NCBI GenBank assembly: GCA_900239685.1
Contig: OENT01000714.1
Coordinates: forward strand, 18,829-82,828
Length of the DNA: 64,000 nucleotides
Direction: 5' to 3'
Origin: Rotaria macrura
Taxonomy: Eukaryota > Rotifera > Eurotatoria > Philodinida > Philodinidae
Below, piece by piece: positions 27,601-42,600 of this stretch. The position numbers and the translations under genes were made by a program. Under the pieces are notes generated by a model. That model was not told the DNA's origin and did not search any database. It saw only the letters and a list, made by a program, of their open reading frames with translations. Numbering within the stretch: the stretch's first letter is position 1; each line of letters opens with the position of its first letter.

Positions 27601-30600
27601 AACCTAATTCTTCGCACACACCAGATTTTATTTCGACATCATCAATAGCTATTGAATCTAACGTATTGTTTGTATTATTTAATACACCTTCGAATACGAC
27701 TTGAAAAGGTGATGCACTTCTGACAGTTGTTTGTGTTAGTTTCCATTCTTTGCCTTGTGTACCACTAGCCGTATAAATAACATTTGGATTTATTGCACCG
27801 AATGCATAAGTTCGAATATTTAATGTTGCTGAATTTTCTAATATCATATACCATCGTATACATGAACCACTTGTATCAGGATAATTTGGTGTTACAAGAC
27901 GACTGTTAACTGTATTCGATGGATTGTTTCCTTTTAAGAACATGAAATGACCATGTGATGAACTGTAACTAACATCGACAGATGGTATTGATGGATCAGT
28001 TCCGGCTTGTACACGTTTCCAATCGATTGTATTCGTTGGATCATTAACGTAACTACAGAGATCACTACTTTCGAAATCACAAATAGCTAGACGAACAATG
28101 AAAATGTTGTTTTCTTTTCAACAGTATGAAACAAAGATTTAAAATTTACTTGAGATTGGACAAGGTCCTTGATTAACAGCAAGATCATCAACACTAATAT
28201 CACCTAGAAAATTTGCACCAACGATACCTTCGATTGCTAATTGATATGGTTGACCAATGGTTTGTTCAATATTACCACGTAATGATATACGACCAAGCAA
28301 CCATACATTACCCTATAGAATAAATAATATACATACGTATATGTTTATCTTTGAAAGTCAATCTTTTTATTACTTGATTGCCTTGCTTCTGCCATAGAGC
28401 TTTACCAAGATTTCCGTCTAAAAATGAAGATAGACTTGACTTAATTACATAATTTGGAAAAACGAAATTCGATTTACTTATTCGTGCATAAACATTTAAT
28501 CGATAGACATCCGATCCGAACATATGATAATAAAATCGAAAACATTGTTCATCATCTGTAGCAAACAAATCGGGACTAATTAAACGAGCTGTATCATTGA
28601 ATTGTGCTGGTGCACTTGACTCGATATATATGTAACGACCGAATCTTGATCCAGTTGTATGATCACCATCAGGTCCCGTATTGATAGATGATGTCGAACC
28701 AGTTGTAACGATCCATTTGAAGTTTGTTGTATCATCATGTTTCCAATTACATGTGCAATTACATTCGAAATCACATTCATATTGTGTTAATGCTAAATGA
28801 AATGAAATGAGAAGAAAGCGTTGATCAATTTTAATTAGAGTTGTTTATTCATACGGAAAGTTGTTGGTGTAATAATTCCGCTTGGTGTTGTTGTTATTTC
28901 TGTTGCAGAACATGTAACATTAGGTGACCAAGCAAGATCATCAACAGCAATGTCACCTTCAATGAAAACAAAAATCAAAAGATGTTAGCATGTATTCATA
29001 TACGGTGATATGCATAAAGAGCTAGTGCCAATCATTCTTTTTTTAGATTCATTTTTTTTCCACTATTCTATTCACTGGACCTTTTTGTAACGGAATCAGA
29101 AAAAAAATTAGTTCACGTATTATGATTAGAATCGATGTGTATGGTGTCGATATATTTATTTCGACGCTTTATGATTCGGCTTAGATTCGTCTTTCGCCAG
29201 TATGAGAAACTTTACTAACAGATAAGACATTTTTTCATACCTTGAAAACCGGGGCCAACGACACCTTCGACAATGATTCGCATCCATTCGTCAATTTGCA
29301 AAGTTACACCGATATCGACGTTTAATTTTTTCCATTCATTACCTTGTTCTCCGGCTATTCGATAAACTTCTGTGGCTGGTTTCGATTTGATACTTGTATA
29401 AATAACCAATGCACCAATATCTTCACCATACATATGATACCATAATGAAAAGCAACCTTGTCCATTCACTAGATGTTCACTGATAATTCGAGCAGTATCA
29501 TTTGGTTCAGCAGGAAAGGATGATTCAATGAAAATATAATGTCCTTGTGCAGAATTCGTTGTGTGATCTAGAAATGTAGAGAAAATTAGATAACGGTTTC
29601 TTCCTAGCGATACTCTTACCAATTATTGGTCCAGTGCCAAATGACTCTGTTTCACCTGATTGAACTAACCAGTCAAAAGTATCCTCAGTTGATTGTGTCC
29701 AACTGCAAAGATTAGTACTTTCGAAATCACAATTTACTGGTGCTGGACAATTTCCGAGAGTAAGTAAAGCATCATCAATACCAATAATAACATTTTGAGC
29801 AGATTTCATTGCTTGAAATAGTGTAACAAATGAACTGGCAGTACCCCTGATTGACACTTGTTCATAACGCCATGCATTTTCATAGATACGATTTGACCAA
29901 AGATTTATTTCTGTTGTTGAACCACCATTTTGTGTAGCAACGCTTAGGGTACCACTTGTTCCATCTGGACCATTGATAAAATACCAGAATTTCAAACATT
30001 CATTGCCAGCATTCGTATATGATCGACTTCGAAGTCTAATCAATGGAAAGAGAAAGAAAGCCATTATAAATCAAAACAAAATGCAAATAAATGCTTTCTA
30101 ATATCTCACTTGGCATTATCTTGAGTAGCCATGGCAAAGTGTCCGAGCGGTGTCGATGATGTATGATCTGCATCAACAAAATACGATAGATTTGTTGCTT
30201 GTTGTCGTATCCAACTACCAGCAGGAGTAGCTTGATAATCGCACAGGTCAAGTTCAAAATTACAAGTTCGCGCTGCTGGACATGCTGATTGACTTAGAAA
30301 TATATCGTCAAGAGCAATATCACCAAGAAAACCTCGGCCAACAACACCTTCGAATAGAATACGCCATCCATACATATCCGTTGAATTGAGATTGTACAAA
30401 GATTGTGTTGCACGATGCCATTGATTACCTTGTGTACCAGATTTAGTCCATACAACGGTTGATAATACATTACTGAGATTGCTGGGTACGGTTTGAACAA
30501 ATGTATTCAATGTGCCAATATCAGCACCATACATATGATACCTAGATATACATGTTTATATGTATGCATTTGAATAAAGTGTCTATTTTTAGATTTTACC

Positions 30601-33600
30601 AGAATGTTAAACATCGAGGCGTAGAAGTTGGATATTGTAATGCTGATATGAATCGAGCACTATCACCCGGTACTCTATAAAAGAAATAAATAGAAATTTA
30701 AAAAACTTAACATAAAGCTAATAACGTGATTCACCTGCAATCTAGCTAGGAAATTTATTATTTATCTGACGATTTTCATCCGATAAGAATCATTATATTC
30801 ATTTTCTTTTCTTTTGCATTATTCTATCTAGTTTTCCAGAATTGTGAACGATAAAACATCGGTCGTAGATTAGAAAGAGACAATTTTGACATACAATCTT
30901 TGGTTGTCTCTCATCAACAGTATACTTCACAAGATAGAATAAGCGATAGTTTATATATGAAGAGAACGAGCATGTATGTGCTGTGTACGTACGAAATACG
31001 TTACGTAGTAAAAAAATGCCTCAAACTAGAAGAGGATCTACATGATCTCTTTAGAGGAGAATCCTGCATTCGATTCTCGAACTTGAGAAAATATGACTAT
31101 TTAATTATCTTCTCTGATAATCTATGAAGATTTGAAACTTGAAAAAAAATATCTTTTTCATAATATTTCATATATCATGATTTTACCTTGGATAAGATGA
31201 TTCGATGTACACGTAAAAACCTGATCCAGTTGTGTGATCTACAATATAACAGATGAGTATATAAAGAAATATGATTTTCTATGTTAAATACCAAAGCCTG
31301 GTCCTGTATTTGATGAACCTGTCGATGTATCTGTACGTTCCCATTGAAAATCAGCTGTTTCATCATGAAAGAAATTACACCAGCCTTGTTCAAATGTGCA
31401 GTCCATCGATAAACTAATGGTAGAAAAAAAAACAAAACAAGCGTGATACAATTGAACAATCAACATTGAAAAGAAATTGATTCGTTTACCCAAGTTCCGG
31501 TGGAGCTGTAGCTTTACAATTATAAAATTCAACATCATCAATAGCTATGGCATTATTTTCTTCCGATGTACCATCGATTTCTAGATTAGGAATATAATAT
31601 TTTGAAATTTAGTTTTTTAGTTTGTTTTTCATCAAATATATGCGTACCTATAAGGAATCGTTCTAGCTGTTGCCCAATATTAATTGCACCTAGTTTCCAT
31701 TGTGGTCCAGTGGATTCAGTAATATCATCAATATACACGAATGAATTATAATCGTCCTTTTCTTTTCTCATATAAAAAGCAAGACTACTGTATGCCGCAT
31801 CATCAGAATTCATATAGTACCAAAATTTCACTTGACACTCAATACCAGATGGTCCCATGATCGGTGAACGTATTGATGCAAAGTTATACAAATCAGTTAC
31901 TGGTACGGCAATATAATATCCGTTCCCTGTTGTATGATCACCTGTTGGTCCACTGTTGATTGCTCCAGTGGTTAGTTCCCATACAAGATTTCCATACGAA
32001 TAATCTTTCCAGCCGCATAACGATCCATTATTTTTATCAAATGTACACGTACCACAATCAGCTTCATCACTACCTCCTGGTGTTGGACAATCAACATTAA
32101 AATCGCATACTTTTGCTTTATCAATGCATTGACCATTTTCAATACATTGAAATTGACTATTCGTTGCGCATGGATTTGGCGTTGTTGTACTTGGTTGTGG
32201 TGTTGAAACAGTCACTAAATTGACATTTCCAATAATACATCCCGCTGTAAACGATGTATCATCAATAGCAATATCTCCAGCATAACCATTACCAACAATA
32301 GCCTCAAGTACAACTTGAAATGGTTCAGTAAGAGCTAAGAGTACATCAGCTCGGTTCCAATAGTCACCCACTTCATAATCTTTTGACCAAATTTTACTCA
32401 TTTGTCCACCATAAGTTGTTCGAGTATAAACATTTAGAGCTCCAATATTCTATTTAGAAAAATAGAAATAAAAATAGATATTGTTAGTACGATGCCTATA
32501 CGATTAAACTATGACGTATGTGTAATATAGCTCACGTTACTGATCTAATCGATACTATTTAATTCGATTGATATATCTACATGTTTCTTCGAATTACTTT
32601 TAGTTAATCTTCAAAAAAATAAATTTCACAATGAAATATTTCATCGATTAGAGCAAGACACCATTCATATTTAGTCTTTTTCGTTAGTCGATTAAATGAT
32701 ATCTATTACGACTTGAATGATTAAAAACGAGTCGATCATGTAGTAGATACTATGACTTTTTTTACTCACTCTCGCAGTTCATACAACTTCGTTTCGAGAA
32801 AATTCGATCGATTAAATAGATATCCACATTCAAAAATTTTGAATCGAAGAGCCTCTACTGCGTGAAAATATGTGCGTACTATACTTAAAACGTTTGTTTT
32901 TCAATCGCATTATATGATATAAAAAAATAATTCATAGGATATAAAAACTATGATAGATACTTACTTCACCATACATGTGCCAGTAGAAGCGGAATCTGCA
33001 CGAATTTCCTGTACTATTCATTACTGGCGATGCAATACGAGCACGATCACCTTGAACGGCAGGAGCAGATGCTTCAAGGAAGATATAATGACCGCTTGGT
33101 AAGCCGAGTGTATGATCACGTTTAGGTCCTGTGCCAAATGAATTTGTTTCACCACGTCCAAGTTCCCAATCGATATTGTTATCGTCATCTTGTGACCAAC
33201 CGCACATGCCGGTTGGCTCTTCAAAACTACACATAACATTTTTATTACAATTAAGTTCATCGGAATTATCACCACAGTCATCGCTGTAAAATAAAACAAC
33301 CCATTTTTTCTTCGCGTTTTGATAAAATATAACTTACGTAAAATCACAAAGACGATCTTTTGATATGCAAGCACCACGTTGACATCGAAATTGATCATTT
33401 GTACAGTTAGGTCGCACAGGTGGAAATTGACAACCAACTAAGCGAACATCATCGATTGCAATTGATCCTTCACCCCAAACTTTTTCTCCAAGAAATTGTA
33501 TACGCCATGGTTGTGCAATGCGTCCAAGTGGTATTATAACACGCAACCATTGATCACTGTGAGCATCATTTTCTTCCCAAATATTAATCGAGTAACCACT

Positions 33601-36600
33601 TTCTATGAGATGTACACTAAGAAATTGATCGTTTATCATATGATGCCAAAATTCTAGTTCACATGTTGCTGAACTTGGTTGAAGAACTTGTTGCAATTCT
33701 AATATTGCTTCATCCCACATAACACCGTCACTAGTACGTACGTACATGTAATAACCTAGACTTGTATGCATGGTATCTGAAAAATGAATAAATACTATCG
33801 GTGAAAAGTAAAGAGTGAAGAATAATGATATTTACGATCAACAACTGGTCCAACAAGTAACGGTGCGGCATTTATACCCTGATCACGTTTCCAAGCAAAA
33901 GAACCGCTACTAAAATCTAACCATCGACATGTATCTTGTTCAAATGTACAATCGGCACATGCTTGTTCATCACGACCATTTGTACAATCAGTAATAAAAT
34001 TACTAAACCAGAAGAACGTTATCATAGTAATTATCAATAAAAAATATTGATTTCCTACCAAACAGATGATTGCGGCACATTCGTCCCATCACCACATTCA
34101 AATGAAACCGATGGTGATGGTGTTGTATCGATTTGTGAACATGATGTTGCATGAATATGTATATCGTCTAATGCAATTGAACCAACCGTACCTGGTGGAT
34201 TAAATTTTCCTTCGAAATAGATCTAAAATAGAATATTATTAGTATATAAAATATCAAAAGCGTTCTGTTTCTATTTTCTCGTTACTTCGAAATCACTTGG
34301 TGAAGCAGGTACATCAACATCGACTTGCAGCCATTTATTGCCTTGATCATTACTCATTGACCATAGTAATGAAGAATTTTGACCAGCTGGTCGTCCACGA
34401 TAGTAAAGAGTTAATGATGATGAACCAGTTAAGAAATAACTAAATGATACACATGTACCAGACTGATAATGATAAGCTAGGAGAATTTCCGAATAAAGAT
34501 ATGATGTTTGATTCATACGATTTGATCGGAAATCAGATGCTGCCCATAGAAAATGTCCATATGCATTGTTAACTGTTGTATCTGTCAATGGATAATTTGT
34601 ACCCATGTAAATTAAACCGATTTGTCTTGCCGATAAACGATACCAATCGAAATTGTTAGGTCCTTCGGATGGTGTCCATCCACATAAACCTTGTTCAAAT
34701 GTACATGAACCTTGTGGATTACATGGTCTCGGCGAAATAGATATATCATCGATGGAAATATCACCAAGAAAACTTGGACCAACAACTCCTTCGAAAATAA
34801 CCTAAATTAATAAGACATGAGTTAAATTTCACGAAATTACATAGTAAGCGTTGATTTTATTTACTCGAAATTTTGCTATGGCTTGTACAGTTGCATGAGC
34901 TGATCGCCATACATTACCTTGATCACCGTTTAGTGCCCATAATGGAGAAGCTTGAATGATTGAACCTGTTTGTAGATAAACATTCAATGCACCAGTATCT
35001 TGTCCCCACATATGATAGAAAAATTGTAAACATGAACCACCCACACCCACATCATATTCCATTGTAATTAGACGTGCCTTGTCACCAGGTTGTCGTGGTG
35101 CACTTGTTTCAATGTATATGTAATAACCTACACTTGTTCCATATGTATGATCTAAATAGAAGTAAATATTGAAAAATAAGTAAATATGAAAATTGAAGCA
35201 TTCCGAAAATATTTGTTTGCTTTCTGTTAATACATACCATTGGTAGCACCTGTAGATGACGATGAAGTAGCACCTCGATGACGTGACCATGTAAAATCTC
35301 CTGTAGCATCATTTTGATAACCACACATAGATGGATCTTCAAAGTCACAAACACGTGGTGATGAACATACACCATTAAGTAATTTCACGTCGTCAATAGC
35401 AACATAGCCAGTTGTACGTGGTACAACAACAGCTATAGAAAATCAATATACAAAAATAGTTATGTATGTTTCTGAAAAAAACAGTCTATTTTACCAGAAA
35501 TAGTTAAATGTACTGAACTACGAATAGTTCCTATGTTTATTGAAGTATGTGACCATTGATCACGTGCTGTTGTTCCAGATCGACCCCAAATATTAACAGC
35601 CGGTGATGTTCCATTTTGCATGTATACATTCAGTTTTGTATCACTTGAAACATATGCTTGATACCAAAAGTCCAAACAAAACGTAACTCCTCTTGGCAAT
35701 GAACGAAAGCCAAGTGTCGAATAATAGACTGCACCTCCAGTTGATTCCACTGGTACATAGGCATATTTTCCAAATATATTTTGTAGTGTATGATCTATCA
35801 ATGGTGCTTTACCAAAAACAGCTGTCTGACCAGAAGATACAATCCATGGTTTATCATTGGTTTCAAGTTGCCAATCACAAAATGTTCCATCTTCAAAATC
35901 GCATTCATATGCCGCTTCTTGTGGTGTTACGGGTGCTTGTGTTGTTGAAGCAAAATATGCGCAACTACCACCTTGACCTAATGTTACATCATCCAGAGCA
36001 ATATCTGATTCGAAACCATCACCCTTCAAAGAAAATTATATGTCAACGAAAATTTATAAATACGATTAAAAAACAAACCACAACGCCTTCAAAAATGAAA
36101 TCATAGTGATCATTTGTCGGTGGTAAATCAATTTTAGCATTTAACCATAGATCGCCTTTATTGCCCTGAAGAAAGATAAACAAGCATTCAATTTTTGAGT
36201 ATTTCTATGTTTTTCTTTTGTTTTGTCTAGATGAAAATATTTACCTCCATAAACCATAATGACGTCGGTTGTTTATCTAAGATTCGATGATAAACGGACA
36301 TATTACCAGTTGTATTTCCTTTCATATGATACCAGAAATCGAGACAAGCGCCTTTCGGTGATTCCATAACTTCACTAACAAGCCATGCTTTATCTCCATG
36401 ATTTTGTGGATACGATGATTCAATGAAGGCATAGTAACCTGCACTTGTTCCTGTTGTATGATCAACAGCTGGTCTAGCAATAGAAAAGTTCACTATGAAG
36501 ATAAAGCACAAGAAATCTCGCATAAAACATTCTTGAGAATGTACAGAATGTCATTTTTTTGTCTGTAGCGCTTGTATAAGATGTTTCAAAAACATGATTT

Positions 36601-39600
36601 TAGCAAGAATCCTTTTACAAAAATTGATTCGTGTAGACTAAATCTTAAACTATTCGAAATTTTTCTCGCATAACTATTGGTATCATTTTGTAAAGATTTG
36701 TGTTATTTAATGAACTAAATTTAATTGAATAAACAATTGATTTTAACTAAATGCCTTACTTAAATTGATTATTTGATTTGTTTATATCGAAAAATTATAA
36801 TCAACAGTGAACTTACAGAGTTATCTGTTCAATATATATCTATGATAAAATTACGTATTACGAAAAAGAACTCTCGCCAAATTTCAAATGAAAAATGATG
36901 ATGCTATGATTCAAAGTACGAAAAATATTTTCATGTATTTACCCTGTATCTAGTGAGAATGTTTCGCCTTGATTGAGTGTCCAGTCGAAATCATCTTCTT
37001 CTTTAGTATTATGAAATCCACACAAAGTTGCATCGTCAAAATTACAACTTCCTTCTTCTTGGCATGGTCCATTCGATATAAAAATATCATCAATAGCAAT
37101 ATCACCCTTAGTTAAATAAAAATAAATGGATGCAAAATAAAATAAAGGAATTTGTTTTCACTTACTTGAAAACCTGAACCAACGACACCTTCAAATGCTA
37201 TTCGGTATGGATCATTACTTGTAACAGTTACATGTCCATAACGCCATCGATTACCAAGATCACCACTAGAACACGAACAATTTGAAATTTGAAAAAATAT
37301 CGATGATTCATACCTCTTCGTCCATAATAATCGCTGTGTACCAGCAATTAAAACATTTAGTTCGCCAATCGATGGACCGTACATATGATAAAAAAATTTC
37401 AAGCATACTGACGATGATGGAGTATATATGGGACTAATGATGCGTGCCTTTTGTCGAAAAACTTGTGGAAAAGATGTTTCAATATAAAGATAATAACCGC
37501 GATCTGTTCCTGTAGTGTGATCTATAATCAAAGAAGAAAAAATTGAATTGTGTAAACATGTTTTTCTCCTCTCAATAATTACCTGTTGTTGGTCCAGTAC
37601 CAGCTGATTCTGTTGCTTTTTGTGCTCGTTTCCAATAGAAATCCCCGGTAGTATCATTAGTCCATCCACAAAATGATGTTTCAAAATCACACCATTCGGA
37701 TGGTGGACATTCTGTATCAGTCAGAAATATTTCATCAACAGCAATCTAAAAGTTTGCATGATATAAGTTATTTTTATATACATTTGAAATAAGAAAATCC
37801 TGCATTGTTCAACATACATCTCCTTCCCATCCGCCACCAACGTAGCCATCGAGTTTTATAGCAAAATCATTTGGAATATCACGTAAATTGATGAGTCCCA
37901 TACGCCATTCTTTTGCTTGTGTTTCATTACGTTCCCAAATTAATTCCTGTTTTGGTCCAGTAGGTGTATTTTGCACGGTTGAAATTTGTAATGAACCAAT
38001 GTCTGCACCCCACCTATTCGAACAAAGGTGAATACATATGTATAAGATTTGAAAATAAATTTCCATATTTTCTTACATATGATAGTAGAATTGAAAACAT
38101 AAGGTTCGTTTCGGTTTTGTTATGACAGGTGAGATAAGACCAGCACGCTCACCTTCAAGTCGTGGATAACTTGTTTCAATGTAAATGTAATACGGTGAAT
38201 TATCGGCACCTGATGAATTTTTATAAAGAAATCCTCAAAAAATAGTTTGTTTCGAATTGTTTTAATATTCTGTACCTGACGTAGGTCCTGTGTCAAGAGA
38301 TGGTGTACTTTCTGTATGTCTTGTCCAATTGAATTGTCCCGTTGAATCAAAGTTCCATTGACAGAAGTCTTGTTCAAATCGGCAAGTTACTAATTGTTGA
38401 GATATTTGAGTTGGATCAGCTTCTATTGGCTGTAGTGTACAGGATTCAGTTGGTATAACTCCAATATCATCAATAGCAATGTCACCTTCGAATGCTATTC
38501 CACGAATACCTTCAATGATAATTTGATATCGTCCATTTGGATCAATCGGTACAAACCCATGCCTCCAATCTTTTCCTTGTTGTCCAACTAATACCCAAGC
38601 TAATGATTCCGTTGTAAAATTTCCTGAACCTATTGATCGTAAATAAACATTCAAACGACCAATATCAAGTCCATTCCTGCGCATATACAATGAATCATCA
38701 ATAGAATCGATGCATGCATAGATTTGAGATGCAACTTACATGTTATACCAAAATGAAAAACATCTTGGACGAGTGTCGAAATAGATTTCTGATTCTAATC
38801 GAGCTTTCCATCCCGGCTGAGCTGGTATCGATGTTTCAATATATATATAGTAACCATCACCATTGGCTATAAAAAAAAGTAAAGAAATTTCCAATCGATT
38901 TTTATTTCCATAAAAAGTCGTGTCCAAATTTCAACATACGATGATCTCCGTTTGGTCCAGTAGCAAATGATGGCACAGTACCTCTGCGCAAAATCCAATC
39001 GAATTCATTATTTGCTGCGTTTGTCCATGAACACAGCGTAAAATCATTAAATGTACATTCATTTGAACGAAAACTACATTCACCTTGTTTATACATATAA
39101 TCGTCGAGTGCAACCAAACCTGCATAAACATAATAGAAAAGATCAATATGCCGTTATTTTTGCATGTTCATTCAATCTGACCTTGTCGTGAATAACCAGT
39201 GAAAACTTCAAAAACGATTCGAACATCAATCATCGTTGTCATTGTCACTTCACCTTTGTTCCATACGTAACCATGATCATAATTTCGTGTAAATATAAGT
39301 CGTCTAGTGCCACTAATAGTTTCTGTATATACATTAAAGGAATTATTTGAACCGACAAGTACATAGTAGAATTCAACACAGTAAGATTGATTTCTTGTTG
39401 ATGGATACATCGGTGAATAGAGACGTCCGTTTAAATTTTCACCTTGATTCTCTAGATCAATATAGATATATGAACCAAGATTTGTACCAGTGGTATGATC
39501 GAATGGAATGGGTGTTGTACGTAATTGACTACCACCACCATTATACTTTTGCCATTGCAGTGATGATAAACTTGTATTTTGTGTAAAACCACACGCAGAA

Positions 39601-42600
39601 TAATCAATAAATGTACAGGATTCCCCGATTGCTGCACTTTCTTTACACGAACCAGGCGTAAATGTTACATCATCGATGGATATATCACCAATTGTATTTG
39701 CACTGGTAATAGCTTTAGAAAATAAAATAAAGCATTCGAATCGATTCAGATAATATCACTTTTCTTACCTTCAAAAATAACATTAGCATTAGGCTTTGTA
39801 ACTTCCATTCGTCCGAATCGCCATACATCACCCTGTGTTCCTGATCGCATCCAAAGTGGAATACCCATATTGTCACCGATAGCCATATAGAGATTGAGAG
39901 TTGCACTGTGTCCCATCATGTGATAATAGAATGCCATACATTGTGCATTGACAACAAGTGGACTTTTCAAACGAGCATACTCATTTGTTTGACGTTTACT
40001 CAAGTCAGCTTGCATTAAATAACCTTTACCCGTACTTGTTGTATGATCGATCTCTAAATGATAGAAGCGGAAAGAAAACAACGATATCGTTGATCGAGAA
40101 ACTATGAATGGAGGACTCCTACGTGGTGCAGCTACAGTCAAAGCTTGTACAAGTGACCAATTGAATCGATTATTTGCCATATTTTCCCAACCATTGCATA
40201 CTCCATCTTCAAATGTACAATCATAAGGTCCCAATGGCTTTGTTATAGTTGGTGCTGTAGATGTTGTTGTTGGGATGAAATTTGTTGGATCAGCATCGGA
40301 TGGTGTCAGCACACATGGCTTTTCGTAAATGCGCAGATCATCAATGGCTGCATCTCCTTGAAATGACGCACCTACATAGATAACAATTTATATGAACACA
40401 TGAAAATCAAGATTGTCAAAAACAAAGATTGCTTTATTACCAATGATTCCTTCAATATGTAATCGATAATATGAACTTGAACGAACAGTAACTTGACCAT
40501 TTAGCCATTGATTACCTTTATCTCCTTTTTGCGACCTAAGATTCATCATAATAAAAAGCAATAGATTTTAAATTCATTTCACTTACCAAATCCATAGTGG
40601 CTCTTTTGATTTCAAACCATTAATATAAATATTTAATCCACCTATGCTTCCATACATATGATACCAAAATGAAAAACAGGAACCACTCGATGATGGCGGC
40701 ATAAGTATGGTTGATTCGAGTATAGCACGATCATTAAGTTGTCTCGGTGATGATGCTTCAACAAAAGCATAATAGCCGAATCGATCGTTGTATGTGTGAT
40801 CAACTGTTGGTCCTGTAAATGCCGAATCTGTTTCACCATGTCCAATAAGCCAATCAAATTCATCTGCCGATGAACGAACATTATGCCATGTACAAAAATC
40901 AATGGATTCAAATGAACATGAACCTAATGCTGAACAAGCTCCATTCCGTATTGAAACATCATCAATAGCTAAATCACCAAAAACTCCTTGTCCATATTGA
41001 CTTTCGAATGCAAAAGACCATGATTGATGAGGATTTCGTATGGTTATTTCAGCTGCATTCCACACATCACCAAAATTCAGATTCACTTTCCACATTGGAT
41101 ACAAATCATCGGTTGATGACAAACGTTTATAGACAGTTAATGAGCCAACATCAGCACCATAGCTATGATACCAAAATGAAAGGCATTGCCCATCTGTATT
41201 ATTCATCCACGGTGATACTAATCGAGCCTTTTCGCCTACACGACTTGAACTTGCACTTGGAACATACATATAGTAACCTGTTCAAAGACGAGAACAAACC
41301 ATTTAGAATAATACTTGAGTCAATAAAATGTAAAACTTCTTCTAACTGCTTTTGGGAATTATGAAGAGATTATTTTATTTTATCTATGTTTTCTCGAGCT
41401 GATGTCTTCAATATAACCCTATATAATTGTCTAGAAATGTGATTCGAAAGTCGTTCATGCATCATAGTAAGACAAATTGCATCCAATAGTCTATGTGTTT
41501 ATATCACGAGCACTCATGGATTCATCGAATTTTGAATCTTTAGAACGTTTAAATATTAAAAATTTAGAATGACTCAGACTCAGACTCAAACAACTTCTGC
41601 AATAGTCTGTCATATTTCTAAGATATTGTTTTCTGCTTCATTTGTAGACGAGCATACTCTTTACAACTCTACTGAGAAATTTCCCTATTGATCGTATTAT
41701 ACAATAGCACGTAAGATCATATGATTCATTCTTACCACTAGTAGTCATTGTGCTGTGATCGACGCTTGGTCCATTTAATGGACCGGGTGTTGCTCCTAGA
41801 AGACAATGTTAACAAATAAAATTTTTCTCAAGACAGATAATTTCAACGAACAAACCTTTATGTCTTCTCCATTGATGCTTTTCTGTCGGATCATTTGTGA
41901 AACCACATATACTCTCATCATCGAAATCACATTCAAATGGTAAATCACTTGGACAATTACCATCAACAAGTTGAACATCATCCAAGGCAATATCACCAAG
42001 GATACTTGGGCCAGCAACACCTTGAAGAATGATCTAATGTAATATAGACATAGACATATTTGCTAGAATTTTTGTTTTCTTTAACGTAAGAAGAAAAACG
42101 TTTTTTTCTACATACATTGTACAAATCTGTGATATCATTCAATTTAACTTTTCCCAAACGCCAATGATTTCCTTGAGGTCCTTCACGAGACCAAACAGTT
42201 GTTTCAACATTTGATTCATTCACAATTAATACATCTAAACGATTTACATCAGGTCCATGCATATGATACCAAAATTCAAAACATTTTGTAGTTGAACCAG
42301 CGATGGGTCGAGATTTTATTCGCGCTGTATCATTAGTCTTAGTTGGATAAGATGTTTCAAGATAAATATACCAGCCTTGATCTAAGAATGTTAGAAGAAG
42401 GAAAAGTTTTATTTTTTAAATATCTTTGATTTCTTTTTCTTCGATGAAATGTACCTGTTTGTGTTGTTACATCAAACTGTGGGCCAGTTTCAAATGTGGC
42501 CGTACGACCTTGATTTCGAGTCCAATTAAGAGCAGCATCAGTAAGATGAGTCCAGTAGCAAAAGTCAGCTTCAAATGTGCAATCATAAATACCTGGAACT

